Assembly (NCBI GenBank): GCA_023454175.1
Contig: JAEXRW010000040.1
Coordinates: 1-64,000 of the forward strand
DNA: 64,000 bases
Direction of reading: 5' to 3'
DNA from: Bacillota bacterium
GTDB lineage: Bacteria > Bacillota > Clostridia > Christensenellales > JAEXRW01
The notes below the pieces were generated by a model that was not told the origin of the DNA, made no database searches, and saw only the letters and a program-made list of their open reading frames with translations. This document shows positions 34,694 through 43,400 of the stretch, in pieces. Within the stretch, counting starts at the first letter, position 1; each line of letters begins with the position of its first letter. A program made the position numbers and the translations under genes.

Positions 34694-34820
34694 ATTATAC
34701 ATTTCCCCCGCAGGCCCTATCGCATGGCGCCCTGGAACGGGTGTAATGCACCTGTTTATAGGGTGATCTGGCGCCTAAGCAACCCGTAGGGTTGCATGTG
34801 CCTTGAGGGTTGTCCCCGAG
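34694..34820. repeat. Composite repeat downstream of the histidine kinase gene
   Basis: A GGCATACC word leads to a short heptamer array (ATTATAC from 34694), then CCCCCGCAGG, and a hairpin element ending AAGCAACCC-GTA-GGGTTGC-ATGTGCCTTGAGGG. The same tail recurs near 36540-36585 with GCAGCC/GGCTGC instead, so stem positions have changed in pairs. It ends at the stop codon of the kinase gene. Confidence 0.7.
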
Positions 34821-34821
34821 A

Positions 34822-36363
34822 TTAACTCTCCATTGCCAGTTCCATCGTGAACCAGAACTCGACCCCCCCCGCCACGTTCCGCGCCCCGCATGATTCTCCG
34901 TGGGCGTCGATCACGGCTTTCACGATGGAAAGTCCCAACCCCGTGCCTCCCAGTTCCCGTGTGCGCGCCTTGTCCGCCTTGTAAAAACTCGTCCAGATCT
35001 TTTCCATCTCCTCCTCGGGGATCCCTTTCCCCGAGTTGAATACCGACAGGATCGCTTTCCCGTCCTCGCGTTTCGCGGATATCCGGATGGTCTTTTGGGC
35101 GTTCGCGTGGCGTATGGCGTTGCTCAGGTAGTTGTCCAGCGCCCGCTCCATCATCTCGAAGTCGGCGTGCACCATGATATCTGCTTCTATATTTTTAACG
35201 AGTTGGATCCCGGCTTTTTCAAATTCGATCCGGTGCTTTTTCGTAGCCCGTTCGACCAGTTCCAGCAGGTTGAAATCCTCCCACGAAAGCTTCATCTGCC
35301 CGGACTCCATCTTGGAGAGGTCCAGCAGCTGCTTCACCAGCTTGTCCATCTTCTTTGTCTCGTCCATGATGACGTCGCAGTATTCCTTCCTGCTCGCTTC
35401 ATCCACATGGATGTTCAGCGCCAGCCCTTCCGCGTAGCCCTGGATGAGCGCCAGCGGCGTCTTCAGTTCGTGGGAGGCGCTGGAGAGGAATTCCCTGCGC
35501 ATTTTGTCCGTCTCCTCCTTGCGCAGCACATCCTCCTTCAAAGCTTCGTTCGCCTGCTCCAGTTCCGTGATATGCTTGTGCAGCTGGTCCGAGAGTGCAT
35601 TGATGGAGTCCCCCAGCACCGTGATCTCGTCTTTCGGCCTGCGCGTGAATTTTGCGTTGAAGTCCAGCTTCTCCATCCGCTTGGCGATGGCGGAAAGCTC
35701 CGTGATGGGCCGCGCAAATCCCCGCGATACAAAAAGGACGATCACCACGCCCAGTATCAGCGTCAATATGCCCGTATACAGGTAAAAGGTGTTGGCCACG
35801 CCCACGCTCTCCTGGATGGCCGCCACCGCCGTTCGCAGGTAGACCATGGTATCGACGTTCAGCTTCGCGCCCAGTTGGAGCAGGCCCATGTTCTGCCCCC
35901 GGTTCTGTCCGCGGTCCTGCCCGATGCGTTCGATCACCACGCCCTGCGTATTTATTCTTTCCGCTATCCGCTTGAGCTGGTTTGCTTCGAAGTTAAAAGG
36001 CCCCCCGCGCGGTTCCTCCGGTTCGCTTTCCTCTCCCTGCCTGGGTGAAAGCGAGGGTGCCGGGTTTTGTTCATTCTGCCCCCGGATGGGCCGTGAAGTA
36101 TACTGGATATCCAGGTTCTTGTTAAAGATGGTGATATGGATGCTGCTTTCCGATTCGATGGCGTCGAGTTGCTCCGCCAGGTCCGCCGGGTTCGCGGCAT
36201 ACAGCCGGGAAACGGTATTGAATGTATCCTTGAGCTGCCCTTCCTTGCGGTAGATGTAGTAGTCGTTCAGGAAAAGGCTGCTCAACAGGATGGATACCGC
36301 CACAAACAGGATGATGACCGCGCCCAGGATGGCCGCCATTTTCAGCCGTATGGATATTCTCAT
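34822..36363 (-). CDS. Sensor histidine kinase
   Basis: A 513-residue membrane sensor kinase. Two helices (about 8-32 and 190-212) flank an external domain of about 155 residues with a Pro/Glu-rich part (SLSPRQGEESEPEEPRGG). A HAMP segment follows (ITELSAIAKRMEKLDFNAKF), then the phosphoacceptor His in SSASHELKTPLALIQGY (about residue 300), the N box (NYLSNAIRHA) and the G boxes (FNSGKGIPEEE, GGTGLGLSIV). The signal is unknown. The partner response regulator is upstream on the same strand, but separated by 350 bases holding repeats. Confidence 0.94.
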   Translation of the reverse strand: MRISIRLKMAAILGAVIILFVAVSILLSSLFLNDYYIYRKEGQLKDTFNTVSRLYAANPADLAEQLDAIESESSIHITIFNKNLDIQYTSRPIRGQNEQNPAPSLSPRQGEESEPEEPRGGPFNFEANQLKRIAERINTQGVVIERIGQDRGQNRGQNMGLLQLGAKLNVDTMVYLRTAVAAIQESVGVANTFYLYTGILTLILGVVIVLFVSRGFARPITELSAIAKRMEKLDFNAKFTRRPKDEITVLGDSINALSDQLHKHITELEQANEALKEDVLRKEETDKMRREFLSSASHELKTPLALIQGYAEGLALNIHVDEASRKEYCDVIMDETKKMDKLVKQLLDLSKMESGQMKLSWEDFNLLELVERATKKHRIEFEKAGIQLVKNIEADIMVHADFEMMERALDNYLSNAIRHANAQKTIRISAKREDGKAILSVFNSGKGIPEEEMEKIWTSFYKADKARTRELGGTGLGLSIVKAVIDAHGESCGARNVAGGVEFWFTMELAMES

Positions 36364-36713
36364 TTCCCCGCCATCCTTTCTTCAGCAATGGTTTCTGTCT
36401 TTGTTCTCCCACGTGGGTCCATATGATTATGCCGAAGGCATTCCGAAACTATCAACTATCAACTTGAGGGTTTCCCTCGCAGGGTTAACCTGGTTCCCTC
36501 AGACGCGCGTTACGCGCGTTTGTGAGTGGAGCTGTCACCCAAGCAGCCCGTTGGCTGCATGTGGCTTGAAGGAGGGATCACATATATCAATTGTTGCTTG
36601 CCTGTGTTGGCGTCCTGATGATGCCGCTGTTATGCGTATCTTCCCCTCACAGGATAATTGTCAATTGTCCATTGTCAATTAGAAATATGCCCCCGCAGGA
36701 TAACTTTCCACTC
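36364..36713. repeat. Repeat cluster between response regulator and kinase genes
   Basis: 350 bases without a gene. There are three heptamer arrays: AACTATC twice from 36447, after GGCATTCCG; AATTGTC, AATTGTC, CATTGTC, AATTAGA at 36656-36683, after CACAGGATA; and an AACTTTC-type array at 36702-36736, after CCCCCGCAGGATA. A hairpin element at 36494-36585 has a TCCCTCAGACGCGCG/CGCGCGTTTGTGAG stem and a GCAGCC/GGCTGC stem, ending GGAGGGATC. It resembles insertion of repeats inside an operon. Confidence 0.75.
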
Positions 36714-37397
36714 TCAACTCTCAATTTTCAACTTATACCCAACGCCCCGCACCGTCTGGATGTAGTCCTCCGCGCTCCCCAGCTTGGCCCGCAGCTTCTT
36801 GATGTGCGTATCCACCGTGCGCGTGTCCCCCTCGTAGTCGTATTCCCACACCGCGCCCAGGATCTGCCCGCGTGTCAGCGCGATACCCTCGTTTTTTACC
36901 AGGTACAGCAGCAGTTCATATTCCTTCAGGCTCAGCTGCATGCCTTCCCCGTCCAGCGCCACATGGTGCGCCGCCTCGTCGATCTCCAGCCGCCCCAGGC
37001 TGGACTTTTTCGCCGCTGGGCCAGCCGTGCGCCGCAGCAGCGCCTCCGCCCGCGCCACCAGGATCGTGGGGCTGAAGGGCTTGGAGATATATTCGTCCGC
37101 CCCCATCGAAAAGCCGCGCAGCTCGTCCTGCTCCTCCCCCCGCGCCGTCAGCATGATGATGGGCACGGCGGACAGGTCCCGTATCGTCCGGCATGCCGAC
37201 CAGCCATCCATCACCGGCATCATCACGTCCAGGATCACGAGGCTGATGTCCCTGCTGCCTTTGAACGTCTCCACTGCTCCCCTGCCGTCCTCCGCCTCCA
37301 GGATGGCGTAGCCTTCCTTTGAAAGGAAGTCCGAGAGGAGCTTTCGCATCCGGGGTTCGTCATCCGCGATGAGCACCTTTTTGTCCACGCTTCTCAC
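36714..37397 (-). CDS. Response regulator, OmpR family
   Basis: A 227-residue cytoplasmic DNA-binding regulator. The receiver has the acidic pair in LIADDEP, the phosphoacceptor Asp in LVILDVMMP (about residue 55), Thr and Lys in switch positions (MLTARG, SKPFSP), and a winged-helix domain (about 130-227) with EYELLLYLVKNEGIALTRGQIL and DTHIKKLRAKL. The gene lies first, with the kinase 350 bases downstream on the same strand. Its last codons (KIES, stop at 36714) come from a heptamer array, so the stop was probably created by the repeat. Confidence 0.94.
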   Translation of the reverse strand: MRSVDKKVLIADDEPRMRKLLSDFLSKEGYAILEAEDGRGAVETFKGSRDISLVILDVMMPVMDGWSACRTIRDLSAVPIIMLTARGEEQDELRGFSMGADEYISKPFSPTILVARAEALLRRTAGPAAKKSSLGRLEIDEAAHHVALDGEGMQLSLKEYELLLYLVKNEGIALTRGQILGAVWEYDYEGDTRTVDTHIKKLRAKLGSAEDYIQTVRGVGYKLKIES

Positions 37398-37511
37398 CCG
37401 TCCTGCATTTCAGTTAACTTCATTTTACCATATTTTCAGGTCTTCAAGCGAAGCGCAGGTTCCCCGGCTGTAAACGCGTTGTAAACCTTTCCATTTCCGC
37501 CCTGCCTCTGT

Positions 37512-37517
37512 TATAAT
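37512..37517 (+). promoter_or_regulatory. -10 box for the MBL-fold gene
   Basis: TATAAT lies 22 bases upstream of the start of the MBL-fold hydrolase; a consensus -35 is not clear. Confidence 0.4.
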
Positions 37518-37539
37518 ATGGAGGCTGGAGGGAATGCGT

Positions 37540-38190
37540 ATGAAAATTCAAATGATCAAAAACAGGAGCATGCTTTTTACCGAAACGGTCGGCGGGCCGG
37601 ATGGCTGGGCGCTGAATATCCACCTCATCCGGGGGAGCCGGTATGATTACCTCATCGATACAGGCCTCGGCGCCCGCTCCGTCGAACCGGTCATGGAATA
37701 CTTGGATGTGCATAAACCGCTTTTCATCATCAATACCCACCACCACTGGGATCACACCTGGGGCAACGGCGCGCTCGAAAGGGCCGTCATCGTGGCGCAC
37801 GCAGCCTGCCCCGCCCTCATGCAGGAAAAATGGAGCGGTGCCGTTGAAAAGTTCGGCAGGTTCCAGTCTGGAGAGGTGTCCATGCGCCTCCCCGACCTCC
37901 TCTTTGAAAATACGCTCGCTTTCCCCGGCGACGGTATCCGCCTCTTCCACACCCCCGGCCACACCGAGGATTCCATCAGCATATTGGATGAAAAGGACGG
38001 CGTGCTGAATCTGGCGGATAATATCGGGGATAACATGGACGAGCTGGTCCCCAGCCTGGCCTGTGATAACGAAGTGTATCGAACAACGCTCGGACTCTAT
38101 CAGCAGTTGGATTTTGATACTGTCCTATCAGGCCACAATGTCGTCCTGGGCAGGGAAGTATTGGATAAAATTCTGAACGAACTAAAATAA
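37540..38190 (+). CDS. MBL-fold metallohydrolase
   Basis: A 216-residue cytoplasmic hydrolase with the metallo-beta-lactamase fold. The metal ligands are in THHHWDHTWGN (about residues 67-73), the His in HTPGHTEDSI and the Asp in LADNIGDN; the final HxN pattern (LSGHNVVLG) is also present. I start it at the second ATG (37540) because GGAGGG is then 7 bases away; the upstream ATG at 37534 would have almost no spacing. The reaction (glyoxalase-like, phosphodiesterase or other) cannot be told. It is rightward and divergent from the regulator. Confidence 0.9.
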   Translation: MKIQMIKNRSMLFTETVGGPDGWALNIHLIRGSRYDYLIDTGLGARSVEPVMEYLDVHKPLFIINTHHHWDHTWGNGALERAVIVAHAACPALMQEKWSGAVEKFGRFQSGEVSMRLPDLLFENTLAFPGDGIRLFHTPGHTEDSISILDEKDGVLNLADNIGDNMDELVPSLACDNEVYRTTLGLYQQLDFDTVLSGHNVVLGREVLDKILNELK

Positions 38191-38344
38191 ACGAGCGGTA
38201 TCAACAGTCTCCGTTCTTTATATGGCCTTGAATATTTAACCTCAAATGATATAATTTTGTTGGTATTCTTCTCTGCCTGCCGTTGCTTTTCATCTTTGCA
38301 GTACATCCGGCATTTTTTCCTATATATATTGGAGTGTGGACTAC

Positions 38345-41300
38345 ATGGTTATTAAGCGTATTGCCCTGGCATGTCTCTCGGTATTGTTGATTCTCAGTCT
38401 CCTGCCTACAGCCTCTGCTGCAGGAATTAGTCTACACGGAAGCAAAATTGCCGGTTTGAAAGCCAGGTATGCATCTGCATCTTCGAGTCCATTCGCTAGT
38501 GATGCTTTGCCTGAAGCCGTGGATAACAGTACATCAAATTACTTTCCATCGATAGGTCAAGCATATGGATATGATGATATGGAATTTGCAACTACATACT
38601 ATCTGATGACTTATGAGACTGCTAAAGCAAGAGATTGGGATGTAAAGGCAGGGGGACATAGTAGAATTTTTTCACCCACATGGACGAAGAACTTATCACA
38701 TAATGGTAATGCTAGTATAGGAAATGCCATTGACATATTATCCAATTACGGAGCTTTGTTTTGGGATGATCTTCCATATTACTCGAGCAGTCAGGCATGG
38801 CCAACTACAGCAGAGCAATGGCGGGAAGCTCTTAGGTACCGAATTAAAAGTGATTACGTTCATGATATTGATTCTCAGTCGTTAAAAGAGTCTTTGAGTG
38901 CCGGTAAGATATGCGTGATTGAAACTGATATAAATAGTTGGCACTGGGAATCAATTAAAGATAATACAGATTCAACTTCTGACGATAATGAAATTAATAA
39001 ATTTGCTGCCAGTTACATGGACAACACAGACTTTATTTTCGGTGCACTAGTCATCGTAGGTTACAACGATTCAATTTGGATTGACAGGAATGATGATAAT
39101 ACCATTCAACTAGATGAATTAGGGGCATTTAAGGTAGCAAATTCAGCAGGGACAAGCTGGAAGAATGATGGTTTTGCGTGGTTTGCATATTCAGCTATAA
39201 ATGATAATGATAATGGACATAAAGGAATTATTGCTAATAATGGAGCTTTGTTTTTTGAAGCTGATTCAAAAGATTATACCCCCCTTGTTACAGCGGAAAT
39301 CAATATAACAACAAGTAATAGACAATCTCTTCTGGTTTTCAAAGGAATAAATTGGTCTGAAGCTGCTACACCCAACACGCTTGAAGTCGGGGAGCAGTAT
39401 GGTGCTGGTGGCTTTTTGAAAGTATGTAATTATGATAAGGTTTTTTATTATAATGGCGGTTCTTATTCATTACAAGGTAATACAACTTTAGAAACCGGAA
39501 CGATTGTAGTAGATTTAACAGATTTAATAAAGGGAGGCGGGGATATTTTCCCGAACAACTGGCAGTCTTACGGAGGACCCTTGAGCTACTGTATTGGAAT
39601 ATACAATCCATATGATGTTTCTTATAAAATAAACAGTGTAATATTCCAGATAGAATCAACGGGTGCACGTATCGATGCACAAATACCGGATGATACATTA
39701 AGTTATCATGAAATGCAATGGTATAATGGTGTTGGAGTCTTAAATCCAGATAAAGCTGCCCCTTATTCCGATCCAAGTATTAATGCTCTTCCATCAATAA
39801 CTGAAAATGTCCCTGCGCATGCTAGTTTAAGTCAAGCCTCCCCGGTCGTTGAATGGAAATTTGTCCCGTCAAAAACAGGTTCGTATATTTTCTCCAATGA
39901 TGGGGGAGAGAATGTAGAATACTCTATCTTGAACGATGCAAGAAATATCCTTTATACCGGAAATAAATCCCGTGAAGGATGGAGCTTTGCTACTGCTGAA
40001 TTCATCAGGGCTTCTTTGATCGCAGGTAAAACATATGTTATTAATATCTCCTTAGGAGGGCCCGTTGCTCCAAGAATAGTTAACGCACTTATAAGGAAAG
40101 TTGACTTGCAAAGTGATGCGGATTTGTTCGGCTATGGATGGGATGGATATAATACATATTTAACGCAACAGTGTCTTTATAATTACGATATCAATCTTTC
40201 GCCAGAGGGTGATGGCAGTTTTTCCATAAGGCCGATTCGGGAATCTGATAACACTTCATTCCTGATTGACGGTGAACAAGTAGGATATAAACTCCTGCTC
40301 ATGAAATGGCAGGAAACCAAGCATATTCAGATAACTACCACTTCAGGTGATGGGAGCGCCACCAGACAATATAATCTTACTATTAAGAGACCATATTCTA
40401 CAAATGCAGGGCTTGATTGGGTGACTAGTAGTGATGAAAGAGGCTTTCATTGGGAAGATGACTCAAGCTTTAAAACAGATTTGCCAGAAAATGTGGGAAG
40501 CGTAACGTTTACACCGCATCCCAGCAGTAAACATGCATCCTACACCATTGATGGTGTTAAACAAACCAGCAAGACTGTCAATGTAAAAAGAGGCGAGACG
40601 GTTACTTCCATCGTTGAGGTGACAGCGGTAGATGGCATAACGAAAAAGACCTACAGGGTTACGGTCAGCAGGGCGGTCAGACAGCCGCGCCTGATATCAT
40701 TTGGGCAATCCGTGGGCCAGTTTGTTGACGGTTCCAAATCGGATCCGCAAGTTTTGGGTGGTAATTTATTGGTGCTTCCAAAAAACTGCTATACCGTGAC
40801 GCTCACCCCAAAATGTTCTTTTGACGGTGTGACAGTTTATTTCGATGGGGTTCCTGCCAAAAGCCGGACGTATACGATAAAACCGAACGTTTTAACGAGT
40901 GTGAAAATAAAACTGGCTGCTGACGAGGGGAAATCCGTACAGGAATATTCACTGACTATAAAAAATACTGAAACCGTGTATGGTTTGCTTGCTGGCCTGA
41001 AAGCTTCATTTGGTAAACTCAGTCCATCCTTTGATCCTCTGAAGCATGACTATACTTTGACGCTCGACGAAAACATTTCAGCTACCAGGATCACGCCTAT
41101 CATGGACTATCTTACGACGAAGATTACCATCGATGGAAGCCGGGCTACGAGCAAGGCGTATTCATTGTCGCCCGGAACGCATCGGCATGTAACGATCTGT
41201 GTATACTACACATCCAGGAAATATGGAACATATCACTTAACGATCGTCCGTTCACCCAAAACAAATTCCAGCTTGTCATCGCTCAGCGTCCGATATGGGG

Positions 41301-41854
41301 TCTTAACCCCCAAATTCGGGCAGAATACCCCAGCATATTCTGTGTTAGTCCCTGCCAACAGGAGTTACGTCACAGTACAGGCAACGAAGGCCGACAAATA
41401 TGCGACCACTATCATAGACGGATCAAAAACCTCCCGTAAAAACATCAAGGTTGCATACGGGCAAAAAAAGGTGATTACCGTCACCTGCAGGGCGCAAGCC
41501 GGGGGCAGTTACAGTAAAAACTGGACCCTCACATTGATCAGGCCGCCAAAAATCAATACATTCGAGGTGAGTCCCAAGATTTTAGGTAAACCGACTGTCC
41601 AGACAGGCGTTAAGCCGGTTACGTTCCTCTATTCTCTTTATGGGGCAGGAGGCAATACAAAGCTGGAGATCCTGACTTCTTCCGGCTGGGTTACTTTGAA
41701 GGAAGAATACGTTTCAACGCATACCAGGAAGTTTGTTTGGGATGGTACTGTGGGTGGCAGTCCTTTGCCAGCCGGTATCTATACGGTGAGATTAAGCGCA
41801 TCAAGCAACGGCTATGATTCAGCAGTTAAAACGATTGCAGTAAGAATCAAATGA
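38345..41854 (+). CDS. Large secreted papain-fold protein, probably catalytically dead, AT-rich
   Basis: A 1169-residue secreted protein (signal peptide to about residue 26, TASAAG) starting at the ATG at 38345, 10 bases after GGAG. It is a paralogue of the large C1 protease: SIGQAYGYDDMEFATTYY aligns with AIGDQGRIGSCSSFATAYY, VIVGYND and VANSAG with TIVGYND and IANSWG. The Cys is replaced by Asp78, the His by Gly233; only Asn266 remains. Cadherin-like repeats fill the C-terminal half. It lacks the leucine-rich repeats. The first two thirds of the gene (to about 40450) is clearly AT-richer than its neighbours, the rest less so, suggesting a mosaic history. The role may be binding, decoy or inhibition. 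Ends with a good terminator. Confidence 0.9.
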   Translation: MVIKRIALACLSVLLILSLLPTASAAGISLHGSKIAGLKARYASASSSPFASDALPEAVDNSTSNYFPSIGQAYGYDDMEFATTYYLMTYETAKARDWDVKAGGHSRIFSPTWTKNLSHNGNASIGNAIDILSNYGALFWDDLPYYSSSQAWPTTAEQWREALRYRIKSDYVHDIDSQSLKESLSAGKICVIETDINSWHWESIKDNTDSTSDDNEINKFAASYMDNTDFIFGALVIVGYNDSIWIDRNDDNTIQLDELGAFKVANSAGTSWKNDGFAWFAYSAINDNDNGHKGIIANNGALFFEADSKDYTPLVTAEINITTSNRQSLLVFKGINWSEAATPNTLEVGEQYGAGGFLKVCNYDKVFYYNGGSYSLQGNTTLETGTIVVDLTDLIKGGGDIFPNNWQSYGGPLSYCIGIYNPYDVSYKINSVIFQIESTGARIDAQIPDDTLSYHEMQWYNGVGVLNPDKAAPYSDPSINALPSITENVPAHASLSQASPVVEWKFVPSKTGSYIFSNDGGENVEYSILNDARNILYTGNKSREGWSFATAEFIRASLIAGKTYVINISLGGPVAPRIVNALIRKVDLQSDADLFGYGWDGYNTYLTQQCLYNYDINLSPEGDGSFSIRPIRESDNTSFLIDGEQVGYKLLLMKWQETKHIQITTTSGDGSATRQYNLTIKRPYSTNAGLDWVTSSDERGFHWEDDSSFKTDLPENVGSVTFTPHPSSKHASYTIDGVKQTSKTVNVKRGETVTSIVEVTAVDGITKKTYRVTVSRAVRQPRLISFGQSVGQFVDGSKSDPQVLGGNLLVLPKNCYTVTLTPKCSFDGVTVYFDGVPAKSRTYTIKPNVLTSVKIKLAADEGKSVQEYSLTIKNTETVYGLLAGLKASFGKLSPSFDPLKHDYTLTLDENISATRITPIMDYLTTKITIDGSRATSKAYSLSPGTHRHVTICVYYTSRKYGTYHLTIVRSPKTNSSLSSLSVRYGVLTPKFGQNTPAYSVLVPANRSYVTVQATKADKYATTIIDGSKTSRKNIKVAYGQKKVITVTCRAQAGGSYSKNWTLTLIRPPKINTFEVSPKILGKPTVQTGVKPVTFLYSLYGAGGNTKLEILTSSGWVTLKEEYVSTHTRKFVWDGTVGGSPLPAGIYTVRLSASSNGYDSAVKTIAVRIK

Positions 41855-41891
41855 TCGGCTTGCTGTAGCTATGAAGTTTCTGGCATCGGTT

Positions 41892-41925
41892 GGAAAGTGC
41901 ACGTGAAAGGTGCACTTTCTTATTG
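41892..41925 (+). terminator. Terminator of the pseudo-protease gene
   Basis: A 10-bp perfect stem GAAAGTGCAC/GTGCACTTTC with a 7-nt loop, followed by TTATT. Confidence 0.8.
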
Positions 41926-42030
41926 CATATATTTTCACATCTCCCCCTTGTTATCCCTGTTCAAATATGCCCGTATATGCTATAATTTTTTAAAATATCG
42001 CGCAGTTGTTCCTTGGGGGTATTTTTTCTT

Positions 42031-42822
42031 TTGTACGATTTCCATGTCCATACCTGTTTTTCCTACGATGGCAGCGTGCCCCTTTCCGCCTGGGTCTCCG
42101 AGGCGCAGGAAAAGGGGCTGCAGGGGATATGTTTCACTGACCATATGGAGATGTTCCACAATATGCCCGAGTGGGCCACGCCTCTGGACATCCCCGCATA
42201 CCGCGCCGCTTTCGAAGCGGAAAAAGCACGCAGCCCCATCCCCCTCTTTTTCGGTATGGAGCTGGGTATGCAGGCCGGTTTTGCCAAAGGCGCCGCGGCC
42301 AAAGCGGCGGAAGGCGCGTTCGATTTTGTCATAGCCTCCCTGCACCTTTTTAATGGCAGGGACCCCTATTATGAAGACCTTTCCCTGGAGATGGACCGCG
42401 AGAGCATTATTGATCTGATGATATCCGAGACGATGGCTGCGTTGGAGGATCTGGAATGTTTTTCCGTCCTCGGCCATCTGGACTATATATTCAAACACCA
42501 TCCCGCAAAGCCCCGCGCGCTGGATTATGCCGAGGCCCCGGAAAAGCTGGATGCCCTCCTCCTTTCCCTAATCCAAAAGGGCAAGGGCATCGAGGTCAAT
42601 ACCTCGGGCTACGGGCATACCGGCAGTTCCATGCCGGGCCGGAGCATTGTGAAGCGGTACCGGGAGCTGGGCGGTGAAATTGTTACGCTGGGGTCCGATT
42701 CGCACCGGGCCGGGGAGCTGGGAAGGGATTTTCGGGAAACCATGGACATGCTGGCTGCTTCGGGATTCAGGTATTATACGTATTTTCAGCATATGGAGCC
42801 GTATTTTCTGCCCATTAAATAA
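42031..42822 (+). CDS. hisK-like: PHP-domain histidinol-phosphatase (HisK family)
   Basis: A 263-residue PHP metallophosphatase expected to hydrolyse L-histidinol phosphate. I use the TTG at 42031, 11 bases after GGGGG, because it gives the classic opening MYDFHVHTCFSYDG; the TTG at 42013 would lack a site and add six residues. Metal ligands are in DFHVHT, CFTDHMEMF, GHLDYIF and SDSHRAGELG, in the usual order. It is upstream of a YdeI-like gene by 20 bases. No other histidine biosynthesis gene is present in the window. Confidence 0.88.
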   Translation: MYDFHVHTCFSYDGSVPLSAWVSEAQEKGLQGICFTDHMEMFHNMPEWATPLDIPAYRAAFEAEKARSPIPLFFGMELGMQAGFAKGAAAKAAEGAFDFVIASLHLFNGRDPYYEDLSLEMDRESIIDLMISETMAALEDLECFSVLGHLDYIFKHHPAKPRALDYAEAPEKLDALLLSLIQKGKGIEVNTSGYGHTGSSMPGRSIVKRYRELGGEIVTLGSDSHRAGELGRDFRETMDMLAASGFRYYTYFQHMEPYFLPIK

Positions 42823-42842
42823 AACCGGGAGTGCATGTTGCC

Positions 42843-43340
42843 ATGAAGGTGAGATTCAGCGCCCTCGTCAAGCCCTCGATGAAAAGCTTTGCCCAGTTGG
42901 AGCTGCCCCCCTCCGCGGTGAACGGATTGAAGCTGGAAGGAAACCGCCTTCGCGTCCACGGGACCATAGACGGCTGCAGTTTTTCCGAGGAGATCCATCC
43001 CGAGGACAATGGCATGTACGTCATATACCTCACCAGCGTGATCTGCCGCACCATCCGCACCGAGATGGGCAGGACGGTGGATCTCGTGCTGGAAGCGGCG
43101 GAGGATGACCGCGCTATCAATCTCCCCGCGGATTTCAGGCGGGCCCTGGAGATCAATGACGATTCAAGGCGTATGTTCGAGATGTATTCCTATTCCAATA
43201 AAAAGGATATCCTTGAGTGGATAGGGGATGCGCTGACGGAAAATGTCCGTTCCAGCAGGGTAGAGCGCGCCATGGTAAAGCTGGGTCAGGAGTATCTGGA
43301 GTACCTGGACAGCCTCCCCAAGCCCGACGATGATAAATAA
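42843..43340 (+). CDS. YdeI/OmpD-associated family protein (DUF1905)
   Basis: A 165-residue cytoplasmic protein with the DUF1905 opening (MKVRFSALVKPS...FAQLELPPSAV) and the YdeI/OmdA-type C-terminal motif NKKDILEWIGDALTENVRSSRVERAMVKL. The start at 42843 follows GGGAG by 11 bases. The family is widespread but its function is not established; some members are linked to antibiotic resistance phenotypes. It is probably co-transcribed with the PHP phosphatase, and ends at a strong terminator. Confidence 0.85.
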   Translation: MKVRFSALVKPSMKSFAQLELPPSAVNGLKLEGNRLRVHGTIDGCSFSEEIHPEDNGMYVIYLTSVICRTIRTEMGRTVDLVLEAAEDDRAINLPADFRRALEINDDSRRMFEMYSYSNKKDILEWIGDALTENVRSSRVERAMVKLGQEYLEYLDSLPKPDDDK

Positions 43341-43346
43341 TAGGAA

Positions 43347-43369
43347 GCGCCCGCAAGGGCGTTTTTTTT
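43347..43369 (+). terminator. Terminator after the YdeI-like gene
   Basis: CGCCC-GCAA-GGGCG stem-loop followed by eight T residues, 8 bases after the stop codon. The opposite strand has only an AGGAAG run, so it acts mainly rightward. Confidence 0.9.
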
Positions 43370-43400
43370 GCTCGCGGGGCTTCCCCTATGGCCCTGCCTT

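Noticed and set aside
41897..42334. A 145-codon plus frame overlapping the PHP gene start
   Set aside because: It is in a different frame from the PHP protein, whose HVHT, TDH and SDSH motifs are complete.
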